Assembly (NCBI GenBank): GCA_016183805.1
Contig: JACPDX010000014.1
Location: forward strand, 1-34,825
Length of the DNA stretch: 34,825 nt
Direction of reading: 5' to 3'
Source of the DNA: Bacteroidota bacterium
Lineage (GTDB): Bacteria; Bacteroidota; Bacteroidia; Flavobacteriales_E; Vicingaceae
Position numbers and translations under genes: made by a program. The notes under the pieces were generated by a model. It saw only the letters and a list, made by a program, of their open reading frames with translations. It made no database searches and was not told the DNA's origin. Of this stretch, positions 1 through 7,701 are shown in pieces (the stretch's first letter is position 1; the number at the start of each line of letters is the position of its first letter).

Positions 1-2
1 AC

Positions 3-317
3 TTGTTTAATGAGGCCATAAAACACGCCAAAGAAATGGGTAGGCTCGGAAAAAAAGGACATCGGTCGGGCGAATTTGAAAGCTTTGGCGAACGAATGAA
101 ACCTTTAGAAAAAAAGTTTACGAAAGTAAAAGAAAGCAATCAATATGGTTTTCCTGATGCTCTTTCAATTGTTGTAGATTTATTGATTGACGACGAACAA
201 GAAAGTTTACGTCACCGAAAAATGCTACTCGACCCTGAATTAACACATGTCGGAGTTGGAATTCGTGCTCATAAAAAATTTATGATTAATACTTCTATTT
301 TATTGGGGGGAAGCTAG
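3..317 (+). CDS. CAP/SCP-like domain protein, 3' part only
   Basis: The reading frame is open from the first bases of the window, so the gene starts upstream; the TTG at 3 is not evidence of a start. The 104 visible residues end in a pattern typical of bacterial CAP (SCP/PR-1/allergen V5) domains: an alternating hydrophobic and Asp segment (VVDLLIDD), then SLRHRKMLLDPELTHVGVGI, which resembles the 'GHRxNLL...VGVGI' core of the family. CAP proteins are usually exported and of uncertain biochemical role. The signal peptide and N-terminal half cannot be seen. It converges with nusB, separated by a 70-bp word-repeat spacer. The family call is fairly safe; the function is open. Confidence 0.7.
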   Translation: MFNEAIKHAKEMGRLGKKGHRSGEFESFGERMKPLEKKFTKVKESNQYGFPDALSIVVDLLIDDEQESLRHRKMLLDPELTHVGVGIRAHKKFMINTSILLGGS

Positions 318-387
318 TATTCAGTTCTCAGTCTCCAATCTTCAGTCTTCAAGCTATAGTTGAGAACTGTAGGCTGTGAACTAAAAA
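318..387. repeat. Intergenic degenerate word array (CAGTTCTCAG family)
   Basis: This spacer lies between the convergent CAP gene and nusB. It is built from short related words: CAGTTCTCAG, CTTCAGTCTTCA, and the inverted GAGAACTG followed by GCTGTGAACT. Related words occur in other spacers of this window (near 1398, 9797, 14615 and 23603). No coding frame or clear terminator is visible. Confidence 0.6.
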
Positions 388-1341
388 CTAAGCATCCAAT
401 AAACCTCTTCCTATTTTTTTCAATTCACCGCTTTCTACAAGCTCAAGAACCAGTTTATCCAGAATACCATTAACAAAAATTTTGCTGTTGGGTGAACTAA
501 ACCACTTAGCCAATTCAATGTATTCGTTTAAGGTAACTTTTACAGGAACCGATTTAAAATGAAGCAACTCGGTTAACGCCATTTTCATTAAAATAATATC
601 AACCAAAGCAATACGTTCTACATCCCAGTTTTGAGTTTTTTTAGAAATTTTTTCGGAGTTGTAATCATCGTTTGAAATGGTTTTTCTGAATAAATCTTTC
701 ACCATTTTCACATCTTCATCATAATCAGTGTATAAACTCAAAATCGGGTCAAATCCATTTGATTTTTTCGAGAATTTTTTGATGGTTTTAAGCACCATAC
801 TTAACACAAAATCTATCTCATCAAAGCCCCAAAAAATACTTTTATCCTGCAATTCGGCAAGCATTGAATCAAACTCAGGAATAACTTTTTTGTAAATGTC
901 AACCACCAATTTTTGATCTTCTTCAAACGAAGTTTCTCTGGTAGCTAAATAAGTGGTATAAACTTCGTGTTGTCTTAAAAACACCAAAAACTTTGAAACC
1001 AACTCTTGATCGGCACTCCACGAAATTTTCTTTTCCTTTAACTGGGCATTTAAAGCCGTATTTTCTGCCAACAGCTTAAAAATGGCATTATTTACAAACT
1101 TCAAATTTGGATTCAAGTCATTTTCGGTAGGCAATCTTTTGGTTTTAACCTCTTCAATTTTTAATTCCGATTGATGAACCAACTCTTTTCCTAAAGCTAA
1201 AAAAAAGATATACAAATCATACATTCTTTCAAGACTTAAAAAAAGCTCGTTTTCAGCTTTTTTTACATTTCTTTCTTCCGATTGAAAATAAGCGTATAAT
1301 GCCTGAAATGTTTTTACTCTTAAATATCGTCTGCTTATCAT
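388..1341 (-). CDS. nusB: Transcription antitermination factor NusB (long Bacteroidota form)
   Basis: NusB binds boxA RNA together with NusE (ribosomal protein S10) and helps rRNA operons escape premature termination. The N-terminus (RRYLRVKTFQALYAYFQSEE) is the usual start of Bacteroidota NusB. The C-terminal third (about residues 230-305) carries the NusB fold, with 'DVERIALVDIILMKMALTEL', 'VTLNEYIELAKWF' and 'FVNGILDKLV'. At 317 aa it is about twice the E. coli length; the middle is Lys/Glu-rich and helical, as is usual in this phylum. It is downstream of, and on the same strand as, the leucine dehydrogenase-type gene, with a 73-bp word-repeat leader before its ATG. The identification is confident. 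Confidence 0.93.
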   Translation of the reverse strand: MISRRYLRVKTFQALYAYFQSEERNVKKAENELFLSLERMYDLYIFFLALGKELVHQSELKIEEVKTKRLPTENDLNPNLKFVNNAIFKLLAENTALNAQLKEKKISWSADQELVSKFLVFLRQHEVYTTYLATRETSFEEDQKLVVDIYKKVIPEFDSMLAELQDKSIFWGFDEIDFVLSMVLKTIKKFSKKSNGFDPILSLYTDYDEDVKMVKDLFRKTISNDDYNSEKISKKTQNWDVERIALVDIILMKMALTELLHFKSVPVKVTLNEYIELAKWFSSPNSKIFVNGILDKLVLELVESGELKKIGRGLLDA

Positions 1342-1414
1342 TTAGTGATTACCTGTTACTTGTTATTGGTTAATTGTTATTGGTTTCTAACAACTGACAA
1401 CTGAGAACTTTTTC
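1342..1414 (-). repeat. Word-repeat leader before nusB
   Basis: Read in the sense of nusB, this spacer holds GTTCTCAGTTGTCAGTTG followed by repeated words such as CAATAACAATTAACCAATAAC directly before the ATG. It belongs to the same family and has the same sense orientation as the leaders before the NUDIX gene, recG and the PorE-like gene. The sense strand just before the start codon is A/C-rich and poor in G. No promoter match is evident. Confidence 0.55.
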
Positions 1415-2509
1415 TTACATCGTCATTTTTATCTTTCCTATGGCTTCAATCCGTTCTTCTGCCATTTGGTTTGCAATAGCGTAAGTTGGTCTGTTTTGGT
1501 CTTTTGAGCGTTTTAAAATGTTGGCTGTAGTGTTGTAAATATCTTCGGCTTTAGCCATTGCCCATTCGGCTGTTAAGTCTGCTACTTCTGCATAACAATT
1601 AATTACACCTCCGGCATTTAACATAAAATCGGGAGCATAAATCAACCCTTTTTCCATCACTATTTTTCCGTGAACATCTTCTTGTTGCAATTGATTGTTT
1701 GCTGCTCCGGCAATAATCGAACATTTTAATCTTTTTAAGGTATCATCGTTTAATGTTGCACCCAATGCACATGGAGCGTAAATATCAATGTCTAAATCGT
1801 AGATTTCGTTTAAACCAACCACTTCTGCTTTATATTTTGCCGAAACTCTTTTTAATGCTTCTTCATTAATATCGGTAATGTAAACTTTAGCTCCTTCTTC
1901 GGTTAAATGTTTAACCAAATATTCGCCAACATGACCAATACCTTGTACGGCAATTTTTTTACCTGATAACGAATCTGAACCGAATTGTTGTTTGGCACAA
2001 GCTTTCATTCCTACGTAAACTCCAAAAGCAGTTACCGGCGACGGATCGCCACTTTTTCCGGGTAAACCTGCCACATGATTGGTTTCCATATTTACCCATA
2101 CCATGTCATTTGTTGAAATACCAACATCTTCTGCCGTAATATATTTTCCGGAAAGTGAGTTTACAAATTTTCCAAATCTGCGAAACAAGGCTTCATTTTT
2201 TTGAGTTTTAGAATCACCAATAATAACTGCTTTTCCGCCACCCAAATTTAATCCTGCCAAAGCATTTTTATAAGTCATTCCTCTCGATAGTCTTAACACA
2301 TCGGTTATTGCTTCAGCTTCGGTAGCGTAATTCCACATACGTGTACCACCTAAAGCCGGACCGCAAACGGTGTTATGTACTGCAATAATTGCTTTTAAAC
2401 CCGTTGCCTTGTCCTGACAAAAAACAACTTGTTCGTGGTTGTAAACCGACATACTTTCAAGTATAGAGTTCACGGCTGTTTTAGTTTGATTCTCTAAAAT
2501 TGTTGACAT
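1415..2509 (-). CDS. Glu/Leu/Phe/Val dehydrogenase, leucine dehydrogenase type
   Basis: This enzyme should carry out NAD-dependent reversible oxidative deamination of branched-chain amino acids to 2-oxo acids and ammonia in the cytoplasm. At 364 aa it matches leucine and valine dehydrogenases and is shorter than typical glutamate dehydrogenase (about 420-450 aa). The N-terminal catalytic domain shows GPALGGTRMW, the substrate lysine in 'TYKNALAG' (K81) and the glycine-rich GLNLGGGKAV (K93). The C-terminal Rossmann domain has GIGHVG near residues 190-195 and 'CALGATLND' near the nicotinamide site. nusB follows on the same strand. Substrate preference (Leu versus Val/Phe) is inferred from length and overall similarity. 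Confidence 0.88.
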   Translation of the reverse strand: MSTILENQTKTAVNSILESMSVYNHEQVVFCQDKATGLKAIIAVHNTVCGPALGGTRMWNYATEAEAITDVLRLSRGMTYKNALAGLNLGGGKAVIIGDSKTQKNEALFRRFGKFVNSLSGKYITAEDVGISTNDMVWVNMETNHVAGLPGKSGDPSPVTAFGVYVGMKACAKQQFGSDSLSGKKIAVQGIGHVGEYLVKHLTEEGAKVYITDINEEALKRVSAKYKAEVVGLNEIYDLDIDIYAPCALGATLNDDTLKRLKCSIIAGAANNQLQQEDVHGKIVMEKGLIYAPDFMLNAGGVINCYAEVADLTAEWAMAKAEDIYNTTANILKRSKDQNRPTYAIANQMAEERIEAIGKIKMTM

Positions 2510-2669
2510 ATTATATAAGTTTATCCGATAGCTATCGAGATTGATTAAAGATACTTATTTTTGCAATCCCGATATTGTCGGGGTAGTTTCTGACGACAAA
2601 AATAATCTTTATTAGTGAATAGTTAAAGTTATTCGACAAAAACTAAAAACGCACCAATTAGTTAGTTAA
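2510..2669. other. Divergent spacer with two small palindromes
   Basis: This 160-bp region separates the divergent dehydrogenase and ABC exporter genes. It contains a perfect 12-bp palindrome, CGATAGCTATCG (2526-2537), and a hairpin with arms CCCGA/TCGGG (2568-2582). Both resemble short palindromic repeats scattered in Bacteroidota spacers. A -7 match, TATTTTTG (2556-2563, plus strand), could serve the exporter, and CAAAAATA (2597-2604, TATTTTTG on the minus strand) could serve the dehydrogenase. Neither has a well-spaced -33 element, so these promoters are tentative. Confidence 0.4.
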
Positions 2670-4472
2670 ATGAAGTCATTAAAGCATTTAAACAAATATT
2701 TATTTAAGTACAAGTACCGTTTATTGCTCGGAACATTTTTTATTGTTCTGTCAAACATTTTTGCCTTATACCCTGCCCAAATTATTCGGGAAACATTTAA
2801 TTTAGTAGAAGCAAGATTAACCAACCAACCCATTGCAAGTACCGGTTTTATTGGCGATTATTTTCAATCGTTAAGTTTCGGAAAAGCCATTCTTGCCTTT
2901 GGCATTGTGGTTTTTATGTTGGCAATTATTAAAGGTGTTTTTATGTTTTTTACCCGTCAAACCATCATCATCATGTCGAGGTTGATTGAGTACGATTTGA
3001 AAAACGAAATTTTTAACCATTTTCAGTTATTAGACACTTCTTTTTACAAGGAAAATAATACAGGCGATATCATGAACCGTATCAGCGAAGATGTAAGCAA
3101 AGTTCGTATGTACTTAGGCCCCGGAATTATGTATAGTTTAAACCTTATTACGTTGTTTGCATTGGTTGTTCCGGTAATGTTTTCTATCAATGTTAAGTTA
3201 ACGCTGTATTCGCTAACTCCACTGCCTGTTTTATCGTTTATCATTTATTATGTAAGCAGCAGAATTAATAAACAAAGCGAAGAAGTTCAGGCAAAATTAT
3301 CAGATATTACTACACTTTCGCAAGAAACTTATTCGGGAATACGAATTATAAAATCGTTTGTAAAAGAAAAATTATTCATTACAAAATTGCACGATGAAAA
3401 TGAAATCTATTTAAAACATTCCATGAAATTGGTTAGAACCCATGCTGTGTTTTTTCCGGTAATGATGTTGTTGATTGGATTAAGCACCATATTTACCATT
3501 TACATTGGAGGTTTAGAATACATCAAGGGCAACGTAACTCTGGGAAATATATTGGAGTTTGTATTTTACATCAACATGCTAACATGGCCTGTAACAGCAA
3601 TTGGTTGGGTTACATCAATAATTCAGCGGGCAGCAGCATCGCAAACCCGATTAAATGAATTTTTGGAAACCCAGCCTAAAATTAAAAACCCAACCAACCA
3701 ACATTTTGAATATTCGGGTAAAATTGAGTTTAAAAATGTGTCGTTTGCTTATCCCGAATCGGGAATAATAGCCATAAAAAATATTTCGTTTGATATCAAA
3801 ATTGGCGAAACCCTTGCCATTGTTGGAAGAACAGGTTCCGGAAAATCGTCTGTTATCAACCTTATTTTAAGAAAATATGATGCTACCGATGGTACCGTAT
3901 TGATTGATAACCAAAACATACAAACACTAAATTTGAATGAACTGAGAGAAAACATTGGTTATGTTCCTCAAGAAGTGTTTTTGTTTTCGGACAGCATTGA
4001 AAACAACATTGGTTTTGGCTACAAAAATGGTTTGCCCGATGACGAAATTATTAAACAAGCAGCAAAAGATGCTGCTATTTACAGCAACATTATTGAGTTT
4101 CCGAAAGGATTTAAAACCAGAATTGGCGAACGTGGTGTTACCTTGTCGGGTGGACAAAAACAACGAATTTCTATTGCACGAGCCATTATTAAAGAACCTA
4201 AAATTTTAATTTTCGACGATTGTTTATCGGCTGTTGATACCGAAACCGAAGACGTTATTTTAGGTAATTTGGAACGTATCATGAAAAACAAAACTTCATT
4301 AATTGTTAGCCACAGGGTTTCGTCGGTAAAAAATGCCGATAAAATTTTGGTAATTGAAAACGGAGAAATTATTGAAACAGGTACTCATCAAAGCTTAATG
4401 GAGTTGGGTAAAATGTACTATACCATGTACCAAAATCAGTTGTTAGAAATGGGTAAACAAAAAGTAGAATAA
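2670..4472 (+). CDS. ABC exporter, fused permease/ATPase (MsbA-like)
   Basis: A half-size ABC exporter expected to work as a homodimer in the inner membrane. Residues about 1-320 form the transmembrane domain with several hydrophobic helices and the conserved 'FYKENNTGDIMNRISEDV' coupling-helix region. The nucleotide-binding domain follows: Walker A GRTGSGKSS (about 386-394), Q-loop 'VPQEVFLFSDSI', signature LSGGQKQRISIARA (about 492), Walker B ILIFDDCLSAVD and switch histidine SHR. At 600 aa it has the standard length. The substrate is unknown; lipid, lipid A, drug or peptide export are all possible for this subfamily. Walker B ends 'FDDCLSAVD', with Asp where many members have the catalytic Glu. 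That is seen in some exporters of this type and may lower ATP hydrolysis at that site. Confidence 0.9.
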   Translation: MKSLKHLNKYLFKYKYRLLLGTFFIVLSNIFALYPAQIIRETFNLVEARLTNQPIASTGFIGDYFQSLSFGKAILAFGIVVFMLAIIKGVFMFFTRQTIIIMSRLIEYDLKNEIFNHFQLLDTSFYKENNTGDIMNRISEDVSKVRMYLGPGIMYSLNLITLFALVVPVMFSINVKLTLYSLTPLPVLSFIIYYVSSRINKQSEEVQAKLSDITTLSQETYSGIRIIKSFVKEKLFITKLHDENEIYLKHSMKLVRTHAVFFPVMMLLIGLSTIFTIYIGGLEYIKGNVTLGNILEFVFYINMLTWPVTAIGWVTSIIQRAAASQTRLNEFLETQPKIKNPTNQHFEYSGKIEFKNVSFAYPESGIIAIKNISFDIKIGETLAIVGRTGSGKSSVINLILRKYDATDGTVLIDNQNIQTLNLNELRENIGYVPQEVFLFSDSIENNIGFGYKNGLPDDEIIKQAAKDAAIYSNIIEFPKGFKTRIGERGVTLSGGQKQRISIARAIIKEPKILIFDDCLSAVDTETEDVILGNLERIMKNKTSLIVSHRVSSVKNADKILVIENGEIIETGTHQSLMELGKMYYTMYQNQLLEMGKQKVE

Positions 4473-4488
4473 ATAGTTGCGAAAATAT

Positions 4489-4518
4489 TTGATAACTAAT
4501 TTTTAATGTATAAATTTG
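4489..4518 (+). promoter_or_regulatory. Bacteroidota-type promoter for rplS
   Basis: TTTG at 4489-4492 and TAAATTTG at 4511-4518, separated by 18 bp, match the -33 TTTG / -7 TAnnTTTG consensus exactly. Transcription would start around 4525, giving a leader of about 30 nt before the rplS ATG at 4556. Confidence 0.75.
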
Positions 4519-4555
4519 CAGCCCTTTAAAAAGGATATTTTAATATTTAAGAAGC

Positions 4556-4915
4556 ATGGAAGCGATAAAATTTGTAGAAAACGACTTGTCACCAATCAAT
4601 GAATTCCCGGCGTTTAAAGCAGGAGATACCATTATTGTATATTATAAAATTAAAGAAGGAGCTAAAGAAAGAATTCAGCATTTTCAAGGTGTTGTATTAC
4701 AGAAAAAAAGTCCGGGAGCTAACGAAACGTTTACCATCCGTAAAATGTCGGGTAACATTGGTGTAGAAAGAATTTTCCCAATGGCTTCTCCAATGTTAGA
4801 TAAAATTGAAGTGGTTAAACATGGTCACGTTAAACGTGCCAGAATTTATTACTTGAGAGACTTAACCGGTAAATCGGCTCGTATTAAAGAGAAAAAGAGA
4901 GTTGCTACCAAGTAA
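4556..4915 (+). CDS. rplS: 50S ribosomal protein L19
   Basis: L19 sits at the 30S-50S interface of the ribosome and contributes to intersubunit bridges. The 119-residue product has the usual L19 features: '[19 protein letters not shown]', '[13 protein letters not shown]', '[18 protein letters not shown]', and the basic C-terminus with '[20 protein letters not shown]'. It has its own well-matched promoter and a strong intrinsic terminator, so it is probably a single-gene transcription unit. It is full length. Confidence 0.97.
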   Translation: MEAIKFVENDLSPINEFPAFKAGDTIIVYYKIKEGAKERIQHFQGVVLQKKSPGANETFTIRKMSGNIGVERIFPMASPMLDKIEVVKHGHVKRARIYYLRDLTGKSARIKEKKRVATK

Positions 4916-4935
4916 TCTCCTTACAAGAATATATA

Positions 4936-4970
4936 AAAGAGGCTAACCGTTTGGTTAGCCTCTTTTTTTT
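4936..4970 (+). terminator. Intrinsic terminator after rplS
   Basis: A 13-bp perfect stem (AAAGAGGCTAACC / GGTTAGCCTCTTT) with a GTTT loop runs directly into a T-tract. It lies 21 bp after the rplS stop. It is the cleanest terminator in the window. Confidence 0.92.
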
Positions 4971-5004
4971 GTGATAAAATTTGTTATATTTGAAAATAAA
5001 TAAA

Positions 5005-5075
5005 CCTCAACTTGAGTTGAGTATATCTATCCAATTAGATATAGATATACTCAGTTTATTACGCAATAGTTGAGG
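5005..5075. repeat. Nested inverted repeat with two alternative pairings
   Basis: The outer arms CCTCAACT (5005-5012) and AGTTGAGG (5068-5075) enclose a perfect 13-bp inner stem, TGAGTATATCTAT (5018-5030) / ATAGATATACTCA (5041-5053). The left outer arm can instead pair with the adjacent AGTTGAG (5015-5021), which overlaps the inner stem, so the two folds exclude each other. It sits at the upstream edge of the foreign-looking cassette region and before the SdiA-like gene. A -7-like TATATTTG at 4985-4992 lacks a well-placed -33 box. Confidence 0.55.
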
Positions 5076-5157
5076 ATATAAATAAGTTACCTGCAAGCGT
5101 AAGCGACAGTGCAACTTGACAAAATGTAACGGACAGACAACTAATAAAAATGACAAA

Positions 5158-6063
5158 ATGTTAAATCTAATTTCAAATATTCCGACAGTTTTGACAATAT
5201 TTCTATTGGGCTGCGGTGCGACATTTACCAACAATGAAAAAATAACTGGTTACAATCTTTCGACACCTGACAAAACCCTCATTCTTCCCGACACATTGCG
5301 TGAAGTATCGGGACTGACAAATATTGACTCCACCACTTTTGCGTGCATACAAGACGAAAACGGAATTCTATTTATTTATGACGCAATAAATAGTCAACTT
5401 AAAAAGCAATATACTTTTAACATTGACGGTGACTATGAAGGAATAACAAGAGTTGACCAGACAATATATGTTTTAAGAAGTGACGGAACTTTATTTGAAA
5501 TATTAAACTATACATCGGACAATTTCAAATTGACTTCTTATGATACTGGCATTCCAGCCAATAATAATGAAGGGCTTTGTTACGACAAGGACAACAACCG
5601 ACTACTGGTTGCCTGTAAAGGAAAAATTGGAAAAGGTCCCGAATTCAAGGACAAACGAGTAATTTACGGCTTTGACTTGCAGACAAAAACATTGACAAAA
5701 GAACCCGTTTTTGATTTTGACTTGCAAGTGCTAAAAGAATTCGCCATCAAGAACAAACTTAACCTTCCAACAAAGACACGCAAAAAGAAAGGAGAGCCGA
5801 CAACAGAACCATTTATTAAATTCAGGGCTTCGGCAATTTGCATTCACCCGGTGACAAAAAAGCTATTTCTTCTTTCCGCTTCCGACTATTTACTTTTCAT
5901 CTTTAGTATGAACGGAGACATTGAGCATATTGAACAGCTCAACCCTGCAAAGTATAACAAAGCCGAAGGAATTACATTTTATGAAAATGGCGATATGCTA
6001 ATTACAAACGAGGGACAAGACAAAAAGCCGACACTTTTATATTTTAAATACAGTCAGAAATAA
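5158..6063 (+). CDS. SdiA-regulated-like beta-propeller lipoprotein
   Basis: The product resembles the SdiA-regulated/phytase-like propeller family of exported proteins. Repeated strand motifs are visible: 'EVSGLTNIDSTTFACIQDENG', 'DYEGITRVDQTIYVLRSDG', 'NNEGLCYDKDNNRLLVACKG', 'AEGITFYENGDMLITNEG'. I place the start at 5158 rather than the in-frame ATG at 5116, because this gives a lipoprotein signal (MLNLISN...FLLGC) with the lipidated Cys at residue 19. It should therefore be membrane anchored and face the periplasm or cell surface. Its molecular function is unknown. It lies 22 bp upstream of the YitT gene, with which it may be co-transcribed. The word usage here is rich in GACA/ACAA and differs from the flanking housekeeping genes, which hints at transfer. 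Confidence 0.75.
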   Translation: MLNLISNIPTVLTIFLLGCGATFTNNEKITGYNLSTPDKTLILPDTLREVSGLTNIDSTTFACIQDENGILFIYDAINSQLKKQYTFNIDGDYEGITRVDQTIYVLRSDGTLFEILNYTSDNFKLTSYDTGIPANNNEGLCYDKDNNRLLVACKGKIGKGPEFKDKRVIYGFDLQTKTLTKEPVFDFDLQVLKEFAIKNKLNLPTKTRKKKGEPTTEPFIKFRASAICIHPVTKKLFLLSASDYLLFIFSMNGDIEHIEQLNPAKYNKAEGITFYENGDMLITNEGQDKKPTLLYFKYSQK

Positions 6064-6085
6064 AAAAACTACCGACACAACGATT

Positions 6086-7063
6086 ATGAACCCACTTTGG
6101 ACACAAATAATTATTCAAACGACACTTAGACACAAGAAAAATAAATCGGGTGACAAAGACCGTTATTCTGACTACCAACTTGCAAAGAGTTATCGGGAAT
6201 TTCTTATCACAACTAAACGACACATTAAGGACTTTTTCCTAATTACTCTCGGTATTTTTTCTGCATCTTTTGGTTTTAAAGGCTTCTTATTGACAAATCA
6301 TTTTATTGACGGTGGAGCCACGGGTATTTCATTATTGATTTCCGCTTTGACAAAAATTCCTCTTCCTATTTTGATTGTTTGTGTAAACATTCCATTTATA
6401 TTTCTTGCTTACAAAATTCTTGGCAAATCCTTCGCAATAAAAACGGCTCTTGCAATTTCAGGACTTGCACTTTGTCTTGCGATAGTTAATTTTCCAGATG
6501 TTACGAAAGACAATTTATTGGTGGCAGTTTTTGGTGGTTTTTTTCTTGGTGCTGGTATCGGACTTTCTGTTAGAGGCGGTGCAGTAATTGACGGAACTGA
6601 AGTTCTTGCAATCTTTTTAAGTCGCAAACTCGGGACAACTATTGGCGACATCATTATCGCAATTAATGTTGTAATTTTTTCTGCGGCTGTATATTTTCTT
6701 TCTGTTGAAATTGCTCTTTATTCAATGATTACCTACTTAGCTGCATCAAAGACACTTGATTTTATTATTGAAGGAATTGAGGAATATATTGGTGTTACTA
6801 TTATTTCATCACATAGTGAGGAAATAAGACAAATGATTATTGATAATATGGGACGGGGTGTAACTATATATAACGGAAAACGCGGTTTTGGTAAAAAGGG
6901 AGAAGCGAAAGAGATGGACATTGTTTATACTGTGGTAACCAGACTTGAATTGAATAAATTAAATACTGAAATAGAAAAAATTGACCCCAACGCTTTTGTT
7001 GTGATGAGTAGCATAAAGGACACAAAAGGAGGAATGATAAAAAAAAGACCTTTAAAACATTGA
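6086..7063 (+). CDS. YitT family membrane protein (YitT domain plus DUF2179)
   Basis: An integral membrane protein of the YitT family (formerly DUF161). A soluble basic N-terminus of about 48 residues precedes five or six hydrophobic helices that include the family motifs 'FGFKGFLLTNHFIDGGATGISLL' and 'GAGIGLSVRGGAVIDGTEVLA'. The C-terminal DUF2179 region covers about residues 235-320, with 'ISSHSEEIRQMIIDNMGRGVTIY' and 'VVTRLELNKLNTEIEKIDP'. The physiological substrate of the family is not established. The N-terminal tail before the first helix is longer than usual, so a later start is possible, but no in-frame ATG precedes the first helix. The gene lies between the propeller lipoprotein and the attC-like palindrome. 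Confidence 0.85.
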   Translation: MNPLWTQIIIQTTLRHKKNKSGDKDRYSDYQLAKSYREFLITTKRHIKDFFLITLGIFSASFGFKGFLLTNHFIDGGATGISLLISALTKIPLPILIVCVNIPFIFLAYKILGKSFAIKTALAISGLALCLAIVNFPDVTKDNLLVAVFGGFFLGAGIGLSVRGGAVIDGTEVLAIFLSRKLGTTIGDIIIAINVVIFSAAVYFLSVEIALYSMITYLAASKTLDFIIEGIEEYIGVTIISSHSEEIRQMIIDNMGRGVTIYNGKRGFGKKGEAKEMDIVYTVVTRLELNKLNTEIEKIDPNAFVVMSSIKDTKGGMIKKRPLKH

Positions 7064-7094
7064 CACAGCAACGATTGACAAGAACGCCAGCAGG

Positions 7095-7220
7095 TAACAG
7101 CACCTTGCCAAAAGTGGCGGTTTAGTGCTTCGTAGGACAGTTTTGTAGGTATATAAACTTTGGTGCTTCGATGAAAGTTTGTGCTGAAAATCGCCACCGT
7201 CGGCAAGCTGCAAAACGTTA
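7095..7220. repeat. attC-like 126-bp imperfect palindrome
   Basis: Left arm (7095-7123): TAAC, GC, TTGCC and GGCG blocks in that order. Right arm (7187-7220), read in reverse complement, gives TAAC, GC, TTGCC and GGCG in the same order, with unpaired bases between blocks. The central part holds a direct repeat GTGCTTCG (7125-7132, 7163-7170) and an inner hairpin AAACTTT/AAAGTTT (7155-7161, 7174-7180). It starts 32 bp after the YitT stop and ends in GTTA. Block-wise imperfect pairing ending in AAC/GTT is the architecture of integron attC sites. The canonical RYYYAAC/GTTRRRY boxes are not matched exactly, so the name is by analogy. Confidence 0.5.
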
Positions 7221-7251
7221 TCGGTCAGCATAAAAGACGACACCCCTCTCT

Positions 7252-7328
7252 CTCGCAAGCATCCGCTTGTGAGCTATTTCATACTAATTGTATGCTATAT
7301 ATTTTGTTTCAAGCGAACACTTGAAACA
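7252..7328. repeat. Cluster of three consecutive perfect hairpins
   Basis: Three stems follow one another: CTCGCAAGC/GCTTGTGAG (7252-7273, one G-T pair, loop ATCC), CATAC/GTATG (7280-7294) and TGTTTCAAG/CTTGAAACA (7305-7328). Pyrimidine-rich CCCCTCTCTC on the left (7243-7252) and GAGAAGGGAGAG on the right (7329-7340) could close the set imperfectly. There is no coding sequence here. It could be a structured leader RNA for the following ORF or the end of a mobile element. Confidence 0.45.
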
Positions 7329-7369
7329 GAGAAGGGAGAGTAACAAGGAGAGAAATTAAGACGACAATT

Positions 7370-7645
7370 TTGTTAGAACTTACGGTAATTGGATTAAAAA
7401 CTGCTTCGAAATATTCACCACTTGCATTAGAAAGTTATGACAGCACCGAAAGTGATTTAAAAGAAATGGGTAGCGAAAATGCAATAGTTAAAATTTCAAC
7501 AATTGAAAATAGTGGAGCTTGTATTAATATGCTGTATGCATTGGAAGGTGCAATACAAGGAATTAGATGGCATAACTTAAGTAAAGACAGGAAGAAAGAA
7601 CTGAATGATTTTTATAGAATCCTAAAAAAGAAAAACACACTATAA
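7370..7645 (+). CDS. Hypothetical small protein, no ATG start
   Basis: A 91-codon frame that I do not recognise. It has no in-frame ATG at its beginning: the frame opens after a stop at 7322, and TTG at 7370 is the first conventional alternative start. A purine-rich AAGGAG at 7345-7350 is 20 bases upstream, too far for normal spacing. The translation is mixed alpha/beta in character, with a hydrophobic 'LELTVIGLKTASKY' start and a basic C-terminus (DRKKELNDFYRILKKK). It may be a real cassette gene or the 3' remnant of a longer gene whose 5' end was replaced by the hairpin cluster. It has no visible terminator and is convergent with cinA. Confidence 0.4.
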   Translation: MLELTVIGLKTASKYSPLALESYDSTESDLKEMGSENAIVKISTIENSGACINMLYALEGAIQGIRWHNLSKDRKKELNDFYRILKKKNTL

Positions 7646-7701
7646 CACGGGGTTCTGAATTTTCTTGCCTTTGTTTGTGTCTAAGCAGAAATAACGAGTT
7701 T

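Noticed and set aside
5116-5157. N-terminal extension of the SdiA-like protein to ATG 5116
   Set aside because: The extension is polar (Asn/Lys/Thr) and would bury the lipoprotein signal that starts at 5158.
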